Shown: piece after piece, positions 8,580-15,403 of the stretch
Numbering within the stretch: the first letter of the stretch is position 1
Layout: the number at the start of each line of letters is the position of its first letter
Source: a virus
IMG/VR virus record: IMGVR_UViG_3300033153_010704
Span: 1-35,002 of that record
DNA: 35,002 nucleotides
Direction: 5' to 3' (one strand)
Translations under genes and position numbers: made by a program
The notes under the pieces: generated by a model
What the model was told of the DNA's origin: nothing
Database searches by the model: none
The model's input: only the letters and a program-made list of their open reading frames with translations

Positions 8580-8612
8580 CGATTGCGGATCTCGGATTTC
8601 GGATTTCGGATT
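8580..8612. repeat. Single-arm 7-mer repeat, GGATTTC type
   Basis: Four or five consecutive GGATTKC/GGATCTC units lie between the hub gene and the 129-residue gene upstream of it. No complementary arm is present nearby. The 3' end of the array supplies the stop codon of the 129-residue gene. Confidence 0.75.
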
Positions 8613-9000
8613 ATACATACGGCCCTCCGGTGCGCTCGGTGGCCTCGACGGTGTACCTCTGCCAGATCGCGCCGCCCGAGGCGGCGACCTCGCGCCTGCC
8701 GGGGACGAACCGCTCGAGCACCAGCGCCGTGCCGGTGTTGCCCTGGTCGTCGACCCACGCCGAGGGCGTGCGCTCGCTGCACAGGGCCTCGATGGCCTGC
8801 CGCAGGGTCAGCATCTCCGCGTTGGAGGCGGCCTTCAGGATGCCGGTGATCCGAACCGGGCACGGCCCGGTCGCCGTGGGGATCCCCACGCCGCCGATCG
8901 TGCCGGTGGTGACCAAAACCTTCTCGTGCGTCCGCGGCGAGCCCCAGGCCCACCGGTGCCCGCCCGACCCGAAAATGTCATTCCCGCCGACGCTGCTCAT
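8611..9000 (-). CDS. Minor tail protein, 129 aa
   Basis: The protein starts MSSVGGNDIFGSGGHRWAWG at an ATG preceded by GAGG. It is a compact beta-rich protein with VLVTTGTIGGVGIPTATG, VRITGILKAASNAEMLTLR and LVLERFVPGRREV. Its place between the tape measure and the tail hub is where siphophages keep distal-tail or minor tail proteins, although it is shorter than a typical Dit protein. The assignment rests on position. The last residues (TERTGGPYV) end at the repeat array. Confidence 0.55.
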   Translation of the reverse strand: MSSVGGNDIFGSGGHRWAWGSPRTHEKVLVTTGTIGGVGIPTATGPCPVRITGILKAASNAEMLTLRQAIEALCSERTPSAWVDDQGNTGTALVLERFVPGRREVAASGGAIWQRYTVEATERTGGPYV

Positions 9001-9020
9001 GGCGTCACCTCGTGACGCCT

Positions 9021-9154
9021 ATTGCGGATTTCGGATTTCGGATTGCGGAATACTCCATTGCGGATTGCGGATTGCGGATTGCGGATTCCGCGCGCCGCGC
9101 AGAGCGTTTCTGTCTGTGCCAATTCCGCAATCCGCAATCCGCATTCCGCAATTG
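9021..9154. repeat. Composite inverted repeat, 7-mer GGATTGC type
   Basis: The left arm (9021-9088) holds about nine GGATTGC/GGATTTC units. The central segment is GC-rich (CCGCGCGCCGCGC). The right arm (9120-9154) has four complementary GCAATCC-type units. The gap holds no other gene. It separates the tape measure gene from the 129-residue minor tail gene. Confidence 0.85.
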
Positions 9155-9157
9155 CCA

Positions 9158-10753
9158 TCATTCCATCCCCGTCCTTCTCCGCCGCCCGGCGGGGTCCTTT
9201 TTGTTGTAGTTGTTGTACTGCACGCCGTGGTTGTTGATGACGGTCTGGCCCCACCGGGCCCGGGCCGCCACGTCGCCGGAGTGCGTGCCGTAGTACGTGT
9301 AGCCGTAGAGCTTGCTGAACGGATCGGACCTGTCCCAGTCCTCGGCGGCCTCGCGGATAGATTCCGGGACGTCCGGATCGGCCGCGATGGCCCGCATCTG
9401 CCGCCTGATCTCCTCGGCCACCAGGTGGCGGACGACCGTCTCTTTGCTGTAGACGTCCTCCCAGATGCCGGGGATGTCCTCGCCCCGGGCCCGCATCCGC
9501 GTGTACGTGGCCTCGGCCCGTTCCTGCATGGTGTGCAGCGCGGCCCGCCTGCGCGATTCGGCCTGCCTGGTCGCCTGGCCGGCGATCCGGGCCCGGTATG
9601 CCTCGGCCTCGGGCGTGCCGGTGACCTCGGCGTAGCGGCCGGCGATCGCCCCCTCCCACGTCGCGGCCGAACCGGTGGCGGCCAGGCCGGCCATGCGGGC
9701 CTGTACGGCCTTGTCGAATGCTGCTGCGTACGTCTGGGCCAACTCGGGTGGGATGCCGAGTTCCTCGGCCGCCTTCGCCCCGCCGGGCAGGCCGCCGGCG
9801 GCCTTGGCGGCGGCGATGATGTCGCTCTGAAGGACCATCCTCTCGACGGCCGACATCTCCGCCGCGTCGCGCCCCATCTTCTCGGCCTCGGCCGTCATGC
9901 GATCGCTGGACGTGCCCGCCGCGCGGATCATCTGCTCGAGGGCCGTCCGGAGTCGGCCGGGCTCCTTGATGCGAAAGCTCATCGCCGCCGCCATCGACAT
10001 GAACTGCGCTTCGGTCATCCCGGCCGAGACGGCCGCGGGAAGGAGCGTCCCTGCGACGTCGGCCAGTTGCTCCAGGCTCACGCTGGACTGTTTGGCGTAG
10101 GTCGATGCGCGGGCGAAGAACGCGCGGAACTGCGCGGGCGTCGAGGCAATGCCCGCCTCCGTCGCCGCGATCGTCAGGCCCGACAGCGCCCGGCCCGACG
10201 CCCCGGTCACTCGCATCGTCTGGAACGCCGCGGTCTCGATCGCCTCAAGGCCCGCCCGCCCGCCGACGGCGGCCGGGTCGAGGCCCGACTCGATGGCGAA
10301 CGCGGCGTCGCGGGCGTCCTCCGGCCGGATGGTGTGCCTGCGGGCCTGCTCGAGCATCCACCGGACGGTCTCGGCCTCTCCCGCCCCGCGGATCTGCGCG
10401 AGCTGCTGCGTCTGGGGCTGCATCGACAGGTCGACGAACTGGCGATAGTACTGCCGCAGCTCGCGATTCAGTTCCTTGACGGTTGCCAGCGCGTTCCTCA
10501 CGACCGAGACCACCGCCATGACCGCCCCGACTGCGCCCATCTGCCACGAGCGGAACAGGGACGTATTGACGCCGACGGCGCTGCCGAGCTGGTCGAGGGC
10601 CTGGCGGCTGTCGTCGGCGCCCTTCTTGACGTCGCGCCCCGCCTTGCGGCCGGAGGCCGCAACGCGGCCCTCGGCCTGAGCCACGCCCTTCAGGTCGCTC
10701 GCGGCCCGCTTCGCGCCGGGCGCGCTGACTTGGATTTTGACTTCATCCGGCAT
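9158..10753 (-). CDS. Tape measure protein
   Basis: This 531-residue protein starts at ATG 10753 (MPDEVKIQVSAPGAKRAASD). Features are alanine-rich long helices, a hydrophobic segment near residues 70-90 (MGAVGAVMAVVSVVRNALA), and repeated helical blocks such as LEQLADVAGTLLPAAVSAG. It follows the tail-tube gene and precedes tail-tip genes, the usual place of a tape measure, which sets tail length and spans the tail lumen. The length is modest and predicts a short tail, roughly 80 nm at about 1.5 angstrom per residue. The C-terminus is basic (KKDPAGRRRRTGME). No peptidoglycan hydrolase motif was seen. Confidence 0.75.
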   Translation of the reverse strand: MPDEVKIQVSAPGAKRAASDLKGVAQAEGRVAASGRKAGRDVKKGADDSRQALDQLGSAVGVNTSLFRSWQMGAVGAVMAVVSVVRNALATVKELNRELRQYYRQFVDLSMQPQTQQLAQIRGAGEAETVRWMLEQARRHTIRPEDARDAAFAIESGLDPAAVGGRAGLEAIETAAFQTMRVTGASGRALSGLTIAATEAGIASTPAQFRAFFARASTYAKQSSVSLEQLADVAGTLLPAAVSAGMTEAQFMSMAAAMSFRIKEPGRLRTALEQMIRAAGTSSDRMTAEAEKMGRDAAEMSAVERMVLQSDIIAAAKAAGGLPGGAKAAEELGIPPELAQTYAAAFDKAVQARMAGLAATGSAATWEGAIAGRYAEVTGTPEAEAYRARIAGQATRQAESRRRAALHTMQERAEATYTRMRARGEDIPGIWEDVYSKETVVRHLVAEEIRRQMRAIAADPDVPESIREAAEDWDRSDPFSKLYGYTYYGTHSGDVAARARWGQTVINNHGVQYNNYNKKDPAGRRRRTGME

Positions 10754-10758
10754 TCGTC

Positions 10759-10851
10759 GATTTCCAATTTGCAATTTCCAATTTTCAATTTGCAGTCGAC
10801 GGCGAATCCGGGCCGTTCAATTGCCAATTGGAAATCGGAAATCGGCAATTC
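10759..10851. repeat. Composite inverted repeat, 7-mer TTTCCAA type
   Basis: The left arm (10759-10793) is tandem TTTCCAA/TTTGCAA units. The loop has GGGCCGTTCAA (10810-10820). The right arm (10818-10851) has complementary TTGGAAA/TCGGAAA units. It fills the whole gap between tape measure and tail tube, where tail-assembly chaperone genes would normally lie. Confidence 0.85.
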
Positions 10852-10853
10852 TT

Positions 10854-11285
10854 CTACGCGTCCTCCGCGTCGACGATCATCAGTGCGACGGTGTCGGCGT
10901 CGCCCCACTCGGCGTCGCCGGTCAGGGAGAAGGCCGGCACGTTCCCGCCGGCGTCCCTGGCCTTGGCATTAGCGGCCACCCCGCCGGTGAACTGGACGTT
11001 CTTGAACGTCCGCTTCTTGAGGGTCCCGCCGGCGCCCTTGTAGCCGCAGACCAGGTTCGCCGCCGCCGCGCCGATCAGGCCGAGCAGGACCATGTCGTCC
11101 TGGCTGTAGACCGTCACGCCCAGCCGGTACTGCGTGATGACCTTCTCGACCTCGCCGGGTGCGGCCGCGTCGCCGGGGTCCGTGCTGGCCACGGGCACCA
11201 GCGAGTAGCCCCAGTGCGTGGCGCCTTCCACGTCGACGCTGTTGAACTCCACTCGCGTCGCGGCATGAATCACTTCCTTTGCCAT
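10854..11285 (-). CDS. Tail tube (major tail) protein
   Basis: This 143-residue protein starts MAKEVIHAATRVEFNSVDVE with AAAGGA upstream. Short alternating strands (VITQYRLGVTVYSQDDMVL, LKKRTFKNVQFTGGVAAN) and a C-terminus mentioning small residues (DADTVALMIVDAEDA) suit the beta-barrel fold of siphophage tail-tube subunits. Size is at the low end for the family. Position between the tail terminator and the tape measure is the strongest argument. The exact subfamily is not identified. Confidence 0.6.
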   Translation of the reverse strand: MAKEVIHAATRVEFNSVDVEGATHWGYSLVPVASTDPGDAAAPGEVEKVITQYRLGVTVYSQDDMVLLGLIGAAAANLVCGYKGAGGTLKKRTFKNVQFTGGVAANAKARDAGGNVPAFSLTGDAEWGDADTVALMIVDAEDA

Positions 11286-11341
11286 CTTTCAACGTCCTTT
11301 CCACGGCCCGTTGTTGGGCCGTTAATCGCCTGTCAAAGACC

Positions 11342-11446
11342 CGGAGGAACCGCAGATTCCGCAGATTCCTCAGATTGAATTCGGAGTTCATTCCGGCCGT
11401 TTCTTGTTCTCATCTGCGCCATCTGCGTAATCTGCGGTTACCTCTT
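11342..11446. repeat. Composite inverted repeat, 9-mer CCGCAGATT type
   Basis: The left arm (11342-11375) is GGAGGAA followed by three 9-mers of the CCGCAGATT type. The loop contains CCGGCCGTTT (11393-11402). The right arm (11411-11446) has the complementary ATCTGCGNN units ending in GGTTACCTC. Pairing extends beyond the 9-mers into the flanking GAGGAACC/GGTTACCTC. Confidence 0.85.
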
Positions 11447-11458
11447 GTCCGTTCTCCG

Positions 11459-11893
11459 TTACGTTCGTTTCAGCGGGCCGTCGAACGAGACCCGCAGCGA
11501 GCCGACAGCGCCGACGGGCAGAAGCCGGTTGTTCTTGCCCGCCACGGCCCAGTACCGCCAGCGGTAACGGTCGACCGAGCAGTGATTGCCGCCGCCGGCG
11601 TCCCACGCCTCGATGGCGGCGTCGACCTCGGCGATCACCTCGCTGACGGTCTCGAACCGGTCGGCCTTGCCGTCGCCGCAGACGGCCAGCGGCAGGAACA
11701 CGTCCATCTCCCACGACCGCTCGCCCGCGGACCCGCCGGTGCGGTACACCTCGGACGGCAGGACCCCCAGTACGAGCGTCTCGTTCGGCAGGACGTCGCG
11801 TTCGACGACCTGCCGGAGGGTCTCCGCCGCGACGAGCGCATCCAGCGCCGGCTTGAGCGAGTCCAGGATCGTGTTGACGATGTATGTTGCCAT
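11459..11893 (-). CDS. Tail terminator-like protein
   Basis: This 144-residue protein starts MATYIVNTILDSLKPALDAL. An N-terminal amphipathic helix is followed by alternating strands (LVLGVLPSEVYRTGGSAGER, MDVFLPLAVCGDGKADRFE) and a second helix (VSEVIAEVDAAIEAWDAGGG). This alpha-beta arrangement with a long helix, together with the place between the gp10-like closure protein and the tail tube, fits the tail terminator/minor tail U fold that caps the tail. The similarity is structural guesswork from the sequence pattern. Confidence 0.6.
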   Translation of the reverse strand: MATYIVNTILDSLKPALDALVAAETLRQVVERDVLPNETLVLGVLPSEVYRTGGSAGERSWEMDVFLPLAVCGDGKADRFETVSEVIAEVDAAIEAWDAGGGNHCSVDRYRWRYWAVAGKNNRLLPVGAVGSLRVSFDGPLKRT

Positions 11894-11895
11894 TT

Positions 11896-11952
11896 TCGAT
11901 TTACGATTTTCGATTGTCGATTACGGACTACTGACTACTGATTACCGACTAC
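11896..11952. repeat. Single-arm 7-mer repeat changing unit along its length
   Basis: Upstream of the tail terminator start the array begins as CGATTTA/CGATTTT units and turns into ACTACTG/ATTACCG units, keeping the 7-base step. It lies between the tail terminator and the gp10-like gene. The change of unit without loss of period is notable. Confidence 0.7.
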
Positions 11953-12539
11953 CATTCGTTTGCGTATTCGTCCATCCTGTCCTCGAACGCGTCGGCCATG
12001 ATCTGGGCGGCGGCGCGGGCCCCTTCGCTGAGCCAGTTCGAGGCGGGGATCGTCACCTGCGCCAGCAGGACCCAGTGCGCGATCATCGTGCCCCGCTTGC
12101 GGACCTCGGCCAGAAGGGGCGGCTTGCCCTTGCGTTTGATGAACGTCAGGTTCTCCATGTCGCGCGGCGAGCTGTACTGCCTGGCCTTGTCCGTCAGCGG
12201 GACCGACAGGGCCCCGCCGGGCTTCGCGCGAATGACCCCGCCGTGCTCGTGGATGGCGGCGTACGGATGTCCCGGCGTGCCGCGCCGCACGCCCAGCGCC
12301 GCCAGCGGCGCCGAGCGGTCGATCATCCAGCCGGACACCGACGAGCCCAGGCCGGCCCCCTGGTATTGGGAGCGGATGTCCAGCTCGCCCATGTTGAGTT
12401 GCCGGGCGACGTCCTCGGCCCCGGCCCGTGCCGCCGAGTGGACCCCGTCGGCCATCGCGTCGGGCGCCCGGCCCGCCAGGGCCCGGTGCCTCGCGATCGT
12501 CCGCCGCGTCTCGGGCGAGATGTCAATCGTTACAACCAT
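11949..12539 (-). CDS. HK97 gp10-like / virion morphogenesis head-tail closure protein
   Basis: This 196-residue protein starts MVVTIDISPETRRTIARHRA at 12539; further upstream the frame only translates repeat sequence. HPYAAIHEHGGVIRAKPGG (about residues 92-110) is the most recognisable element and resembles the YAAxxEfGt signature of HK97-gp10-like and Mu gpG-type proteins, which join head to tail or complete the tail. Long helices at both ends (RAPDAMADGVHSAARAG, then ARAAAQIMADAFEDRMDE) fit the same family. Gene order supports it. Confidence 0.7.
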   Translation of the reverse strand: MVVTIDISPETRRTIARHRALAGRAPDAMADGVHSAARAGAEDVARQLNMGELDIRSQYQGAGLGSSVSGWMIDRSAPLAALGVRRGTPGHPYAAIHEHGGVIRAKPGGALSVPLTDKARQYSSPRDMENLTFIKRKGKPPLLAEVRKRGTMIAHWVLLAQVTIPASNWLSEGARAAAQIMADAFEDRMDEYANEW

Positions 12540-12580
12540 TTCCGATTTCCAATTTCCGATTTCCAATTTCCGATTTACGG
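12540..12580. repeat. Single-arm 7-mer repeat, TTTCCGA/TTTCCAA type
   Basis: Five to six alternating TTTCCGA and TTTCCAA units fill the junction between the gp10-like gene and the 109-residue gene. No complementary arm is present. Two small perfect stems follow within the neighbouring gene (CCTGCC/GGCAGG at 12597-12613 and GTCAGCC/GGCTGAC at 12624-12640). Confidence 0.75.
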
Positions 12581-12904
12581 AGCCGGACTGGCCGCACCTG
12601 CCGAACGGGCAGGCAGGGATTCCGTCAGCCTTCGGCTGACAGATTCGTCTTGAGGAACAAGCGGGGGCGCCGGCGGCTCGTTGATAACGGCAACGCCCTT
12701 GCCCGCGATGCGCCTCAGGTTCAGCACGAGGACCCGGCCGTGGCTCGGCTCCCGGCCGGCGTCGCAGTCGGCCTTGAACCGTGTCGCGGCGGCCAGAGGC
12801 GACTCGAAACGCTGCGGGTTCTCGGCATACTGCCCCATCAGGTCGTTCAGGGCGACGATCAGCTCCTCGTCCGTCCAGGTTGTCGCGTCCGCCTGCTCTG
12901 CCAT
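12575..12904 (-). CDS. Hypothetical head-tail region protein, 109 aa
   Basis: The start at 12904 has GGAG upstream and reads MAEQADATTWTDEELIVALN. Residues 1-85 look like a small soluble helical protein (DLMGQYAENPQRFESPL, RVLVLNLRRIAGKGVAV). The last 25 or so residues (SVSRRLTESLPARSAGAASP) are low-complexity and coincide with small palindromes and the repeat array, so the C-terminus may have been extended by repeat insertion. It lies between the gp6-like connector and the gp10-like closure gene. Function unknown. Confidence 0.55.
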   Translation of the reverse strand: MAEQADATTWTDEELIVALNDLMGQYAENPQRFESPLAAATRFKADCDAGREPSHGRVLVLNLRRIAGKGVAVINEPPAPPLVPQDESVSRRLTESLPARSAGAASPAP

Positions 12905-12913
12905 GTCCGTATC

Positions 12914-12942
12914 TCCAATCCGTGTAATTCGTGTAATCCGTG
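12914..12942. repeat. Single-arm 9-mer repeat, TCCGTGTAA type
   Basis: Three 9-base units (TCCGTGTAA, TTCGTGTAA, TCCGTGGAC) lie between the connector gene and the 109-residue gene. The period matches the CCGCAGATT elements elsewhere but the unit differs. Confidence 0.6.
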
Positions 12943-12957
12943 GACAACCTCTTTCCG

Positions 12958-13575
12958 TCACACCGCCTTTCGCCGGAACGTCTGGCAGACGGCCTTGACG
13001 TCGGGCAGGAGTTTGTAGGCGCCGGCCCACTGCACGCCGCCGCCCTGGCCGGCGTCGATGCCGGTGGCGCCCATGTCGTCGCGGCGCTGGGCGAGGTACT
13101 GGCACTGCTGGATCGCGGCGTCGACCAGGTCGTCCGGCAGGGCGGTCTCGCCCTCGCCGACGTCGTCGCCGGCGGACGTGTAGCCGCCGATATAGATCAC
13201 CTGGACGGTCCGGGGCCCGTGCAGCCATGCCCCGCCGATCCGGTGGAGGGTCCCGCGGTCGAGGTCGGCGTGGTAGCTCGTCCCCTCGACCAGGGCGTCG
13301 GAGTCGGTGAAATCGCCGTACAGGCCTTCCTTGACCGACGTGATCGACACGACGGGAAAGGCCCGCAGCATCAGCATGGCCTGGTCGTGGTCGACGGCCG
13401 AGAGGACCTCGGTCAGCGACGCCTTTTCGAGGCACGGCGCGCCGGTCCGCGTGGCGCGGCCGCACGCCCGGGCGATCCGCGCCGAGACGCCGGTGATGAT
13501 CGCCGTCAGCAGCGCGTCGTCGTCGTCGACCGCCACGCCCATCCGGGCCTTCAGTTGTGCCAATGTGCAGAGCAT
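12958..13575 (-). CDS. Head-tail connector, gp6-like
   Basis: This 205-residue protein starts MLCTLAQLKARMGVAVDDDD at 13575, with GAGGAG nine bases upstream. The opening (LaqlKarmgv...DDaLLtaiI) is the classic start of phage gp6-like head-tail connectors, which form the adaptor ring under the portal. Middle strands (FPVVSITSVKEGLYGDF, RTVQVIYIGGYTSAGDD) and a C-terminal helix (LVDAAIQQCQYLAQRRDD) fit the phiE125 gp8/HK97 gp6 pattern. An in-frame extension upstream to 13653 translates only repeat and is rejected. Confidence 0.75.
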   Translation of the reverse strand: MLCTLAQLKARMGVAVDDDDALLTAIITGVSARIARACGRATRTGAPCLEKASLTEVLSAVDHDQAMLMLRAFPVVSITSVKEGLYGDFTDSDALVEGTSYHADLDRGTLHRIGGAWLHGPRTVQVIYIGGYTSAGDDVGEGETALPDDLVDAAIQQCQYLAQRRDDMGATGIDAGQGGGVQWAGAYKLLPDVKAVCQTFRRKAV

Positions 13576-13590
13576 GTCGCTGCGCTCCTC

Positions 13591-13668
13591 GGATTGACGA
13601 TTTACGATTGACGATTGACGATTAGCGCCCGGTCCGGGCAGTTCAATCGACAATCGACAATCGACAAT
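13591..13668. repeat. Composite inverted repeat, 7-mer GATTGAC type
   Basis: The left arm (13591-13624) is GATTGAC/GATTTAC units. The loop is GCGCCCGGTCCGGGCAGTTC. The right arm (13643-13668) is three TCGACAA units. It has nearly the same loop as the element at 15316-15395, showing that these are copies of one element. Confidence 0.9.
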
Positions 13669-13672
13669 GCCG

Positions 13673-13861
13673 CTACTTCGTAGCGGCCGCCTTGGCCTGC
13701 TTGTCGGCGGGGGTCTTGCCGACTTCCTTGACCACGCCCGCGTCGACGTGCGGCTGGACCAGCGACTGTTCCATCATGAACTTCTCGCCGGCCGCGTGCT
13801 GCGTGCCGTCGTCCTTGACCCTTGTCAACGCCTCGACCTCGACCATTGTTCGCTTTGCCAT
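13673..13861 (-). CDS. Small head-region protein, 62 aa
   Basis: The protein starts MAKRTMVEVEALTRVKDDGT and ends in a lysine/alanine-rich helix (KTPADKQAKAAATK). The beta-strand start followed by a charged tail resembles small phage head proteins of the Mu gp35/gp38 kind only in size and place. The N-terminal pattern (a basic short strand, then a TQHAAGEKFMM segment) is similar in layout to the 90-residue protein at 14134-14406, so the two might be related. Function unknown. Confidence 0.55.
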   Translation of the reverse strand: MAKRTMVEVEALTRVKDDGTQHAAGEKFMMEQSLVQPHVDAGVVKEVGKTPADKQAKAAATK

Positions 13862-13881
13862 TTTCGTTCTCCTGTGTCAGA

Positions 13882-14050
13882 GTTAACCGCAGATTCCGCA
13901 GATTCCGCTGATTTCAAACGGCCCGTCACGGACCCGTACAGCCGCGAACGAACAGCGTGGCCATAACGGCGATCACGCCGATCACCACATACCACCACGG
14001 AATCATCTTGCCGTTCCTTTCTGCGCAATCTGCGTAATCTGCGGTTACTC
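13882..14050. repeat. Inverted pair of 9-mer arrays flanking a micro-gene
   Basis: The left arm (13882-13914) is GTTAACCGCAGATT continued by CCGCAGATT and CCGCTGATT. The right arm (14020-14050) has CTGCGCAAT, CTGCGTAAT and CTGCGGTTA. The arms enclose about 105 bases that contain a 26-codon membrane-peptide frame, so this copy carries a small gene in its loop. Confidence 0.75.
13926..14006 (-). CDS. Putative 26-residue single-pass membrane peptide
   Basis: The start at 14006 has AAGGAA about nine bases upstream. The peptide is MIPWWYVVIGVIAVMATLFV plus a six-residue tail (RGCTGP), one continuous transmembrane segment with a short basic/cysteine end. It sits entirely inside the loop of a 9-mer inverted pair. 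A membrane mini-protein amid head genes is unexpected; it might be a small holin-like or accessory peptide, or chance coding. The longer reading of this frame to 14117 translates repeat and is not preferred. Confidence 0.4.
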   Translation of the reverse strand: MIPWWYVVIGVIAVMATLFVRGCTGP

Positions 14051-14083
14051 TGTTTCCGTTCGTTCTTCGTTCAGGGCCGCGGG

Positions 14084-14118
14084 CGTGGCCCCGGAGGGGG
14101 CAAGGCCCCGGGGCCACG
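14084..14118. other. Perfect 11-bp GC-rich hairpin
   Basis: CGTGGCCCCGG (14084-14094) and CCGGGGCCACG (14108-14118) form a perfect stem with a 13-base loop just downstream of the 90-residue gene. No T-run follows on the minus strand, so it is not a standard intrinsic terminator. It could pause or stabilise the late transcript. Confidence 0.5.
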
Positions 14119-14133
14119 GGGGCCGGCCGGCGA

Positions 14134-14406
14134 CTAGGTTTTGTCGTCGCCGGCCTGGCCGCCTTCGCCTGCAGCGGGCGATTCGTCCGCGGCGTCGTCC
14201 AAGGTCTCGATGATCTCCACGTCGTCGGGGCCGTGTGCCCGGGCCCGCTCGAGCGGGATCACCGCCTCGACGGGAATCGTCTGCGTGCCGTCGACTGTCG
14301 GGGCGTACCGAATGCCGCCGACGCTGACGGCCCGCTTGACCAACACTCTCGCCATGCGCCCGTCGTCAACCGGCCGGGCCCTTCGGTCTCGTCTGTCTCT
14401 TGCCAT
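14134..14406 (-). CDS. Small head-region protein, 90 aa
   Basis: The start at 14406 has a GGAGAG-type site upstream and reads MARDRRDRRARPVDDGRMAR. A shorter start at 14355 (MARVLVKRAVSVGGIRYAPT) gives a cleaner domain but has no visible binding site. The core is beta-rich (TVDGTQTIPVEAVIPLERA) and the C-terminus strongly acidic (ETLDDAADESPAAGEGGQ). It lies between the capsid/decoration genes and the connector, a usual place for small head-completion proteins. Family not recognised. Confidence 0.55.
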   Translation of the reverse strand: MARDRRDRRARPVDDGRMARVLVKRAVSVGGIRYAPTVDGTQTIPVEAVIPLERARAHGPDDVEIIETLDDAADESPAAGEGGQAGDDKT

Positions 14407-14495
14407 GTCCGTTCTCTCTCTCCGGCCCGTTGGGCCTCAAACGCGGGCCGGTGGCCCGCCGCTAAACGTTGCTTGCGTCGTCCGCCGCCGGCGGA

Positions 14496-15296
14496 CTACT
14501 GCGAGATCTCCGGCGGGGCCGCCACGCCGGCGGTGCCCATGATCACCCAGCCCTCCGAGCCGTCGATGTACCGCAGCGTGGCCGTATCGCCGGCGTCGGC
14601 GAACACGATCGTGCTGAAGCCGCTGGCCGTGGTGGGGGTCAGCGTGCCGGTCCCGCCGCCGTCGGTGGCCAGGACGATCGTCAGCACCTGCCCCGGCGAG
14701 CCGTCGGCAAGCGTCAGCGCCTCGGCGTCGGCGCCCGTCGTCTTGAGGACCACGCTGTCGGTGATCGGGATGGCCAGCGAGTCGGCCGCCGACGTGGTGG
14801 AGCCGACGACCACCTGGCGGCGCTGCACGGGGGCGGCGACGACGATGCAGGTTACGTCCTCATCGGCGCCGCTGGCGGCGGTCAGGGCGACGGCCGCCAC
14901 CTGCTGGCTCAACGCGTCGGCGGCGTCCAGCACGAACGCCTTGGCCCCGGTGCCGGCCGTCAGCCTGTCGCCGACGGAGATCGCCTCCCCGCTGGTGACG
15001 GTCGTCTGCGTGCCGATCGGGGCGTAGCGCGTCATGGCGCCGGCGGCGGCGGTCAACTCGCAGACGCCGACGACGTTGTCGGTCACCGCGGTGGCATTGA
15101 CGATCGTATCGGCCGCCGACAGCTTGACCAGCAGCCCCTTCGTGACGCCGCCGGATCCGGCCGTGGCCCGCGCGGCGCCCAGCAGCGGCGTGGCAGCCTC
15201 GGCCGCCGGGCGGGTGTTCATCACGGGCAGGACAATGCAGGCGATCAGCGCCGCCAGGAGGATCATCGGTACGGCAAATCGTTTCACTTGTTTCAT
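14496..15296 (-). CDS. Capsid decoration-like protein with N-terminal membrane segment
   Basis: This 266-residue protein has a basic N-terminus and one hydrophobic helix (KRFAVPMILLAALIACIVL, residues 5-23), then an alanine/threonine-rich beta protein. Residues about 50-135 (GLLVKLSAADTIVNATA, VVGVCELTAAAGAMTRYAP, GEAISVGDRLTAGTGAKAF) match the style of DUF2190-type capsid decoration proteins. The C-terminal half repeats strands and ends GSEGWVIMGTAGVAAPPEIS. Lying directly after the capsid gene supports a decoration role. The membrane or signal-like N-terminus is odd for a virion protein, and the start with GAAACA upstream is not strongly marked. Confidence 0.6.
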   Translation of the reverse strand: MKQVKRFAVPMILLAALIACIVLPVMNTRPAAEAATPLLGAARATAGSGGVTKGLLVKLSAADTIVNATAVTDNVVGVCELTAAAGAMTRYAPIGTQTTVTSGEAISVGDRLTAGTGAKAFVLDAADALSQQVAAVALTAASGADEDVTCIVVAAPVQRRQVVVGSTTSAADSLAIPITDSVVLKTTGADAEALTLADGSPGQVLTIVLATDGGGTGTLTPTTASGFSTIVFADAGDTATLRYIDGSEGWVIMGTAGVAAPPEISQ

Positions 15297-15315
15297 GATG
15301 CGTCCTTTCGTTTGG

Positions 15316-15395
15316 TGATTTACGATTTACGATTTACGATTGTCGATTAGCGCCCGGGCGGGCCGTTCAATCGACAATCGTCAATCGACATTCGG
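15316..15395. repeat. Composite inverted repeat, 7-mer GATTTAC type
   Basis: The left arm (15316-15349) is four GATTTAC-type units. The loop has GCGCCCGGGCGGGCCGTTC. The right arm (15366-15395) is TCGACAA/TCGTCAA units. It separates the capsid gene from the decoration-like gene and is a sister copy of the element at 13591-13668. Confidence 0.9.
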
Positions 15396-15403
15396 CATTT
15401 CCT

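Noticed and set aside
9021-9154. CRISPR array
   Set aside because: The units are only 7-9 bases with no spacers, and they form inverted arms. No cas gene is near.
7193-10972. A 1259-codon plus-strand frame
   Set aside because: It is the antisense shadow of the tail hub and tape measure genes, rich in Arg, Gly and Pro with no domain pattern. The minus-strand genes have clear protein character, ribosome sites and operon overlaps.
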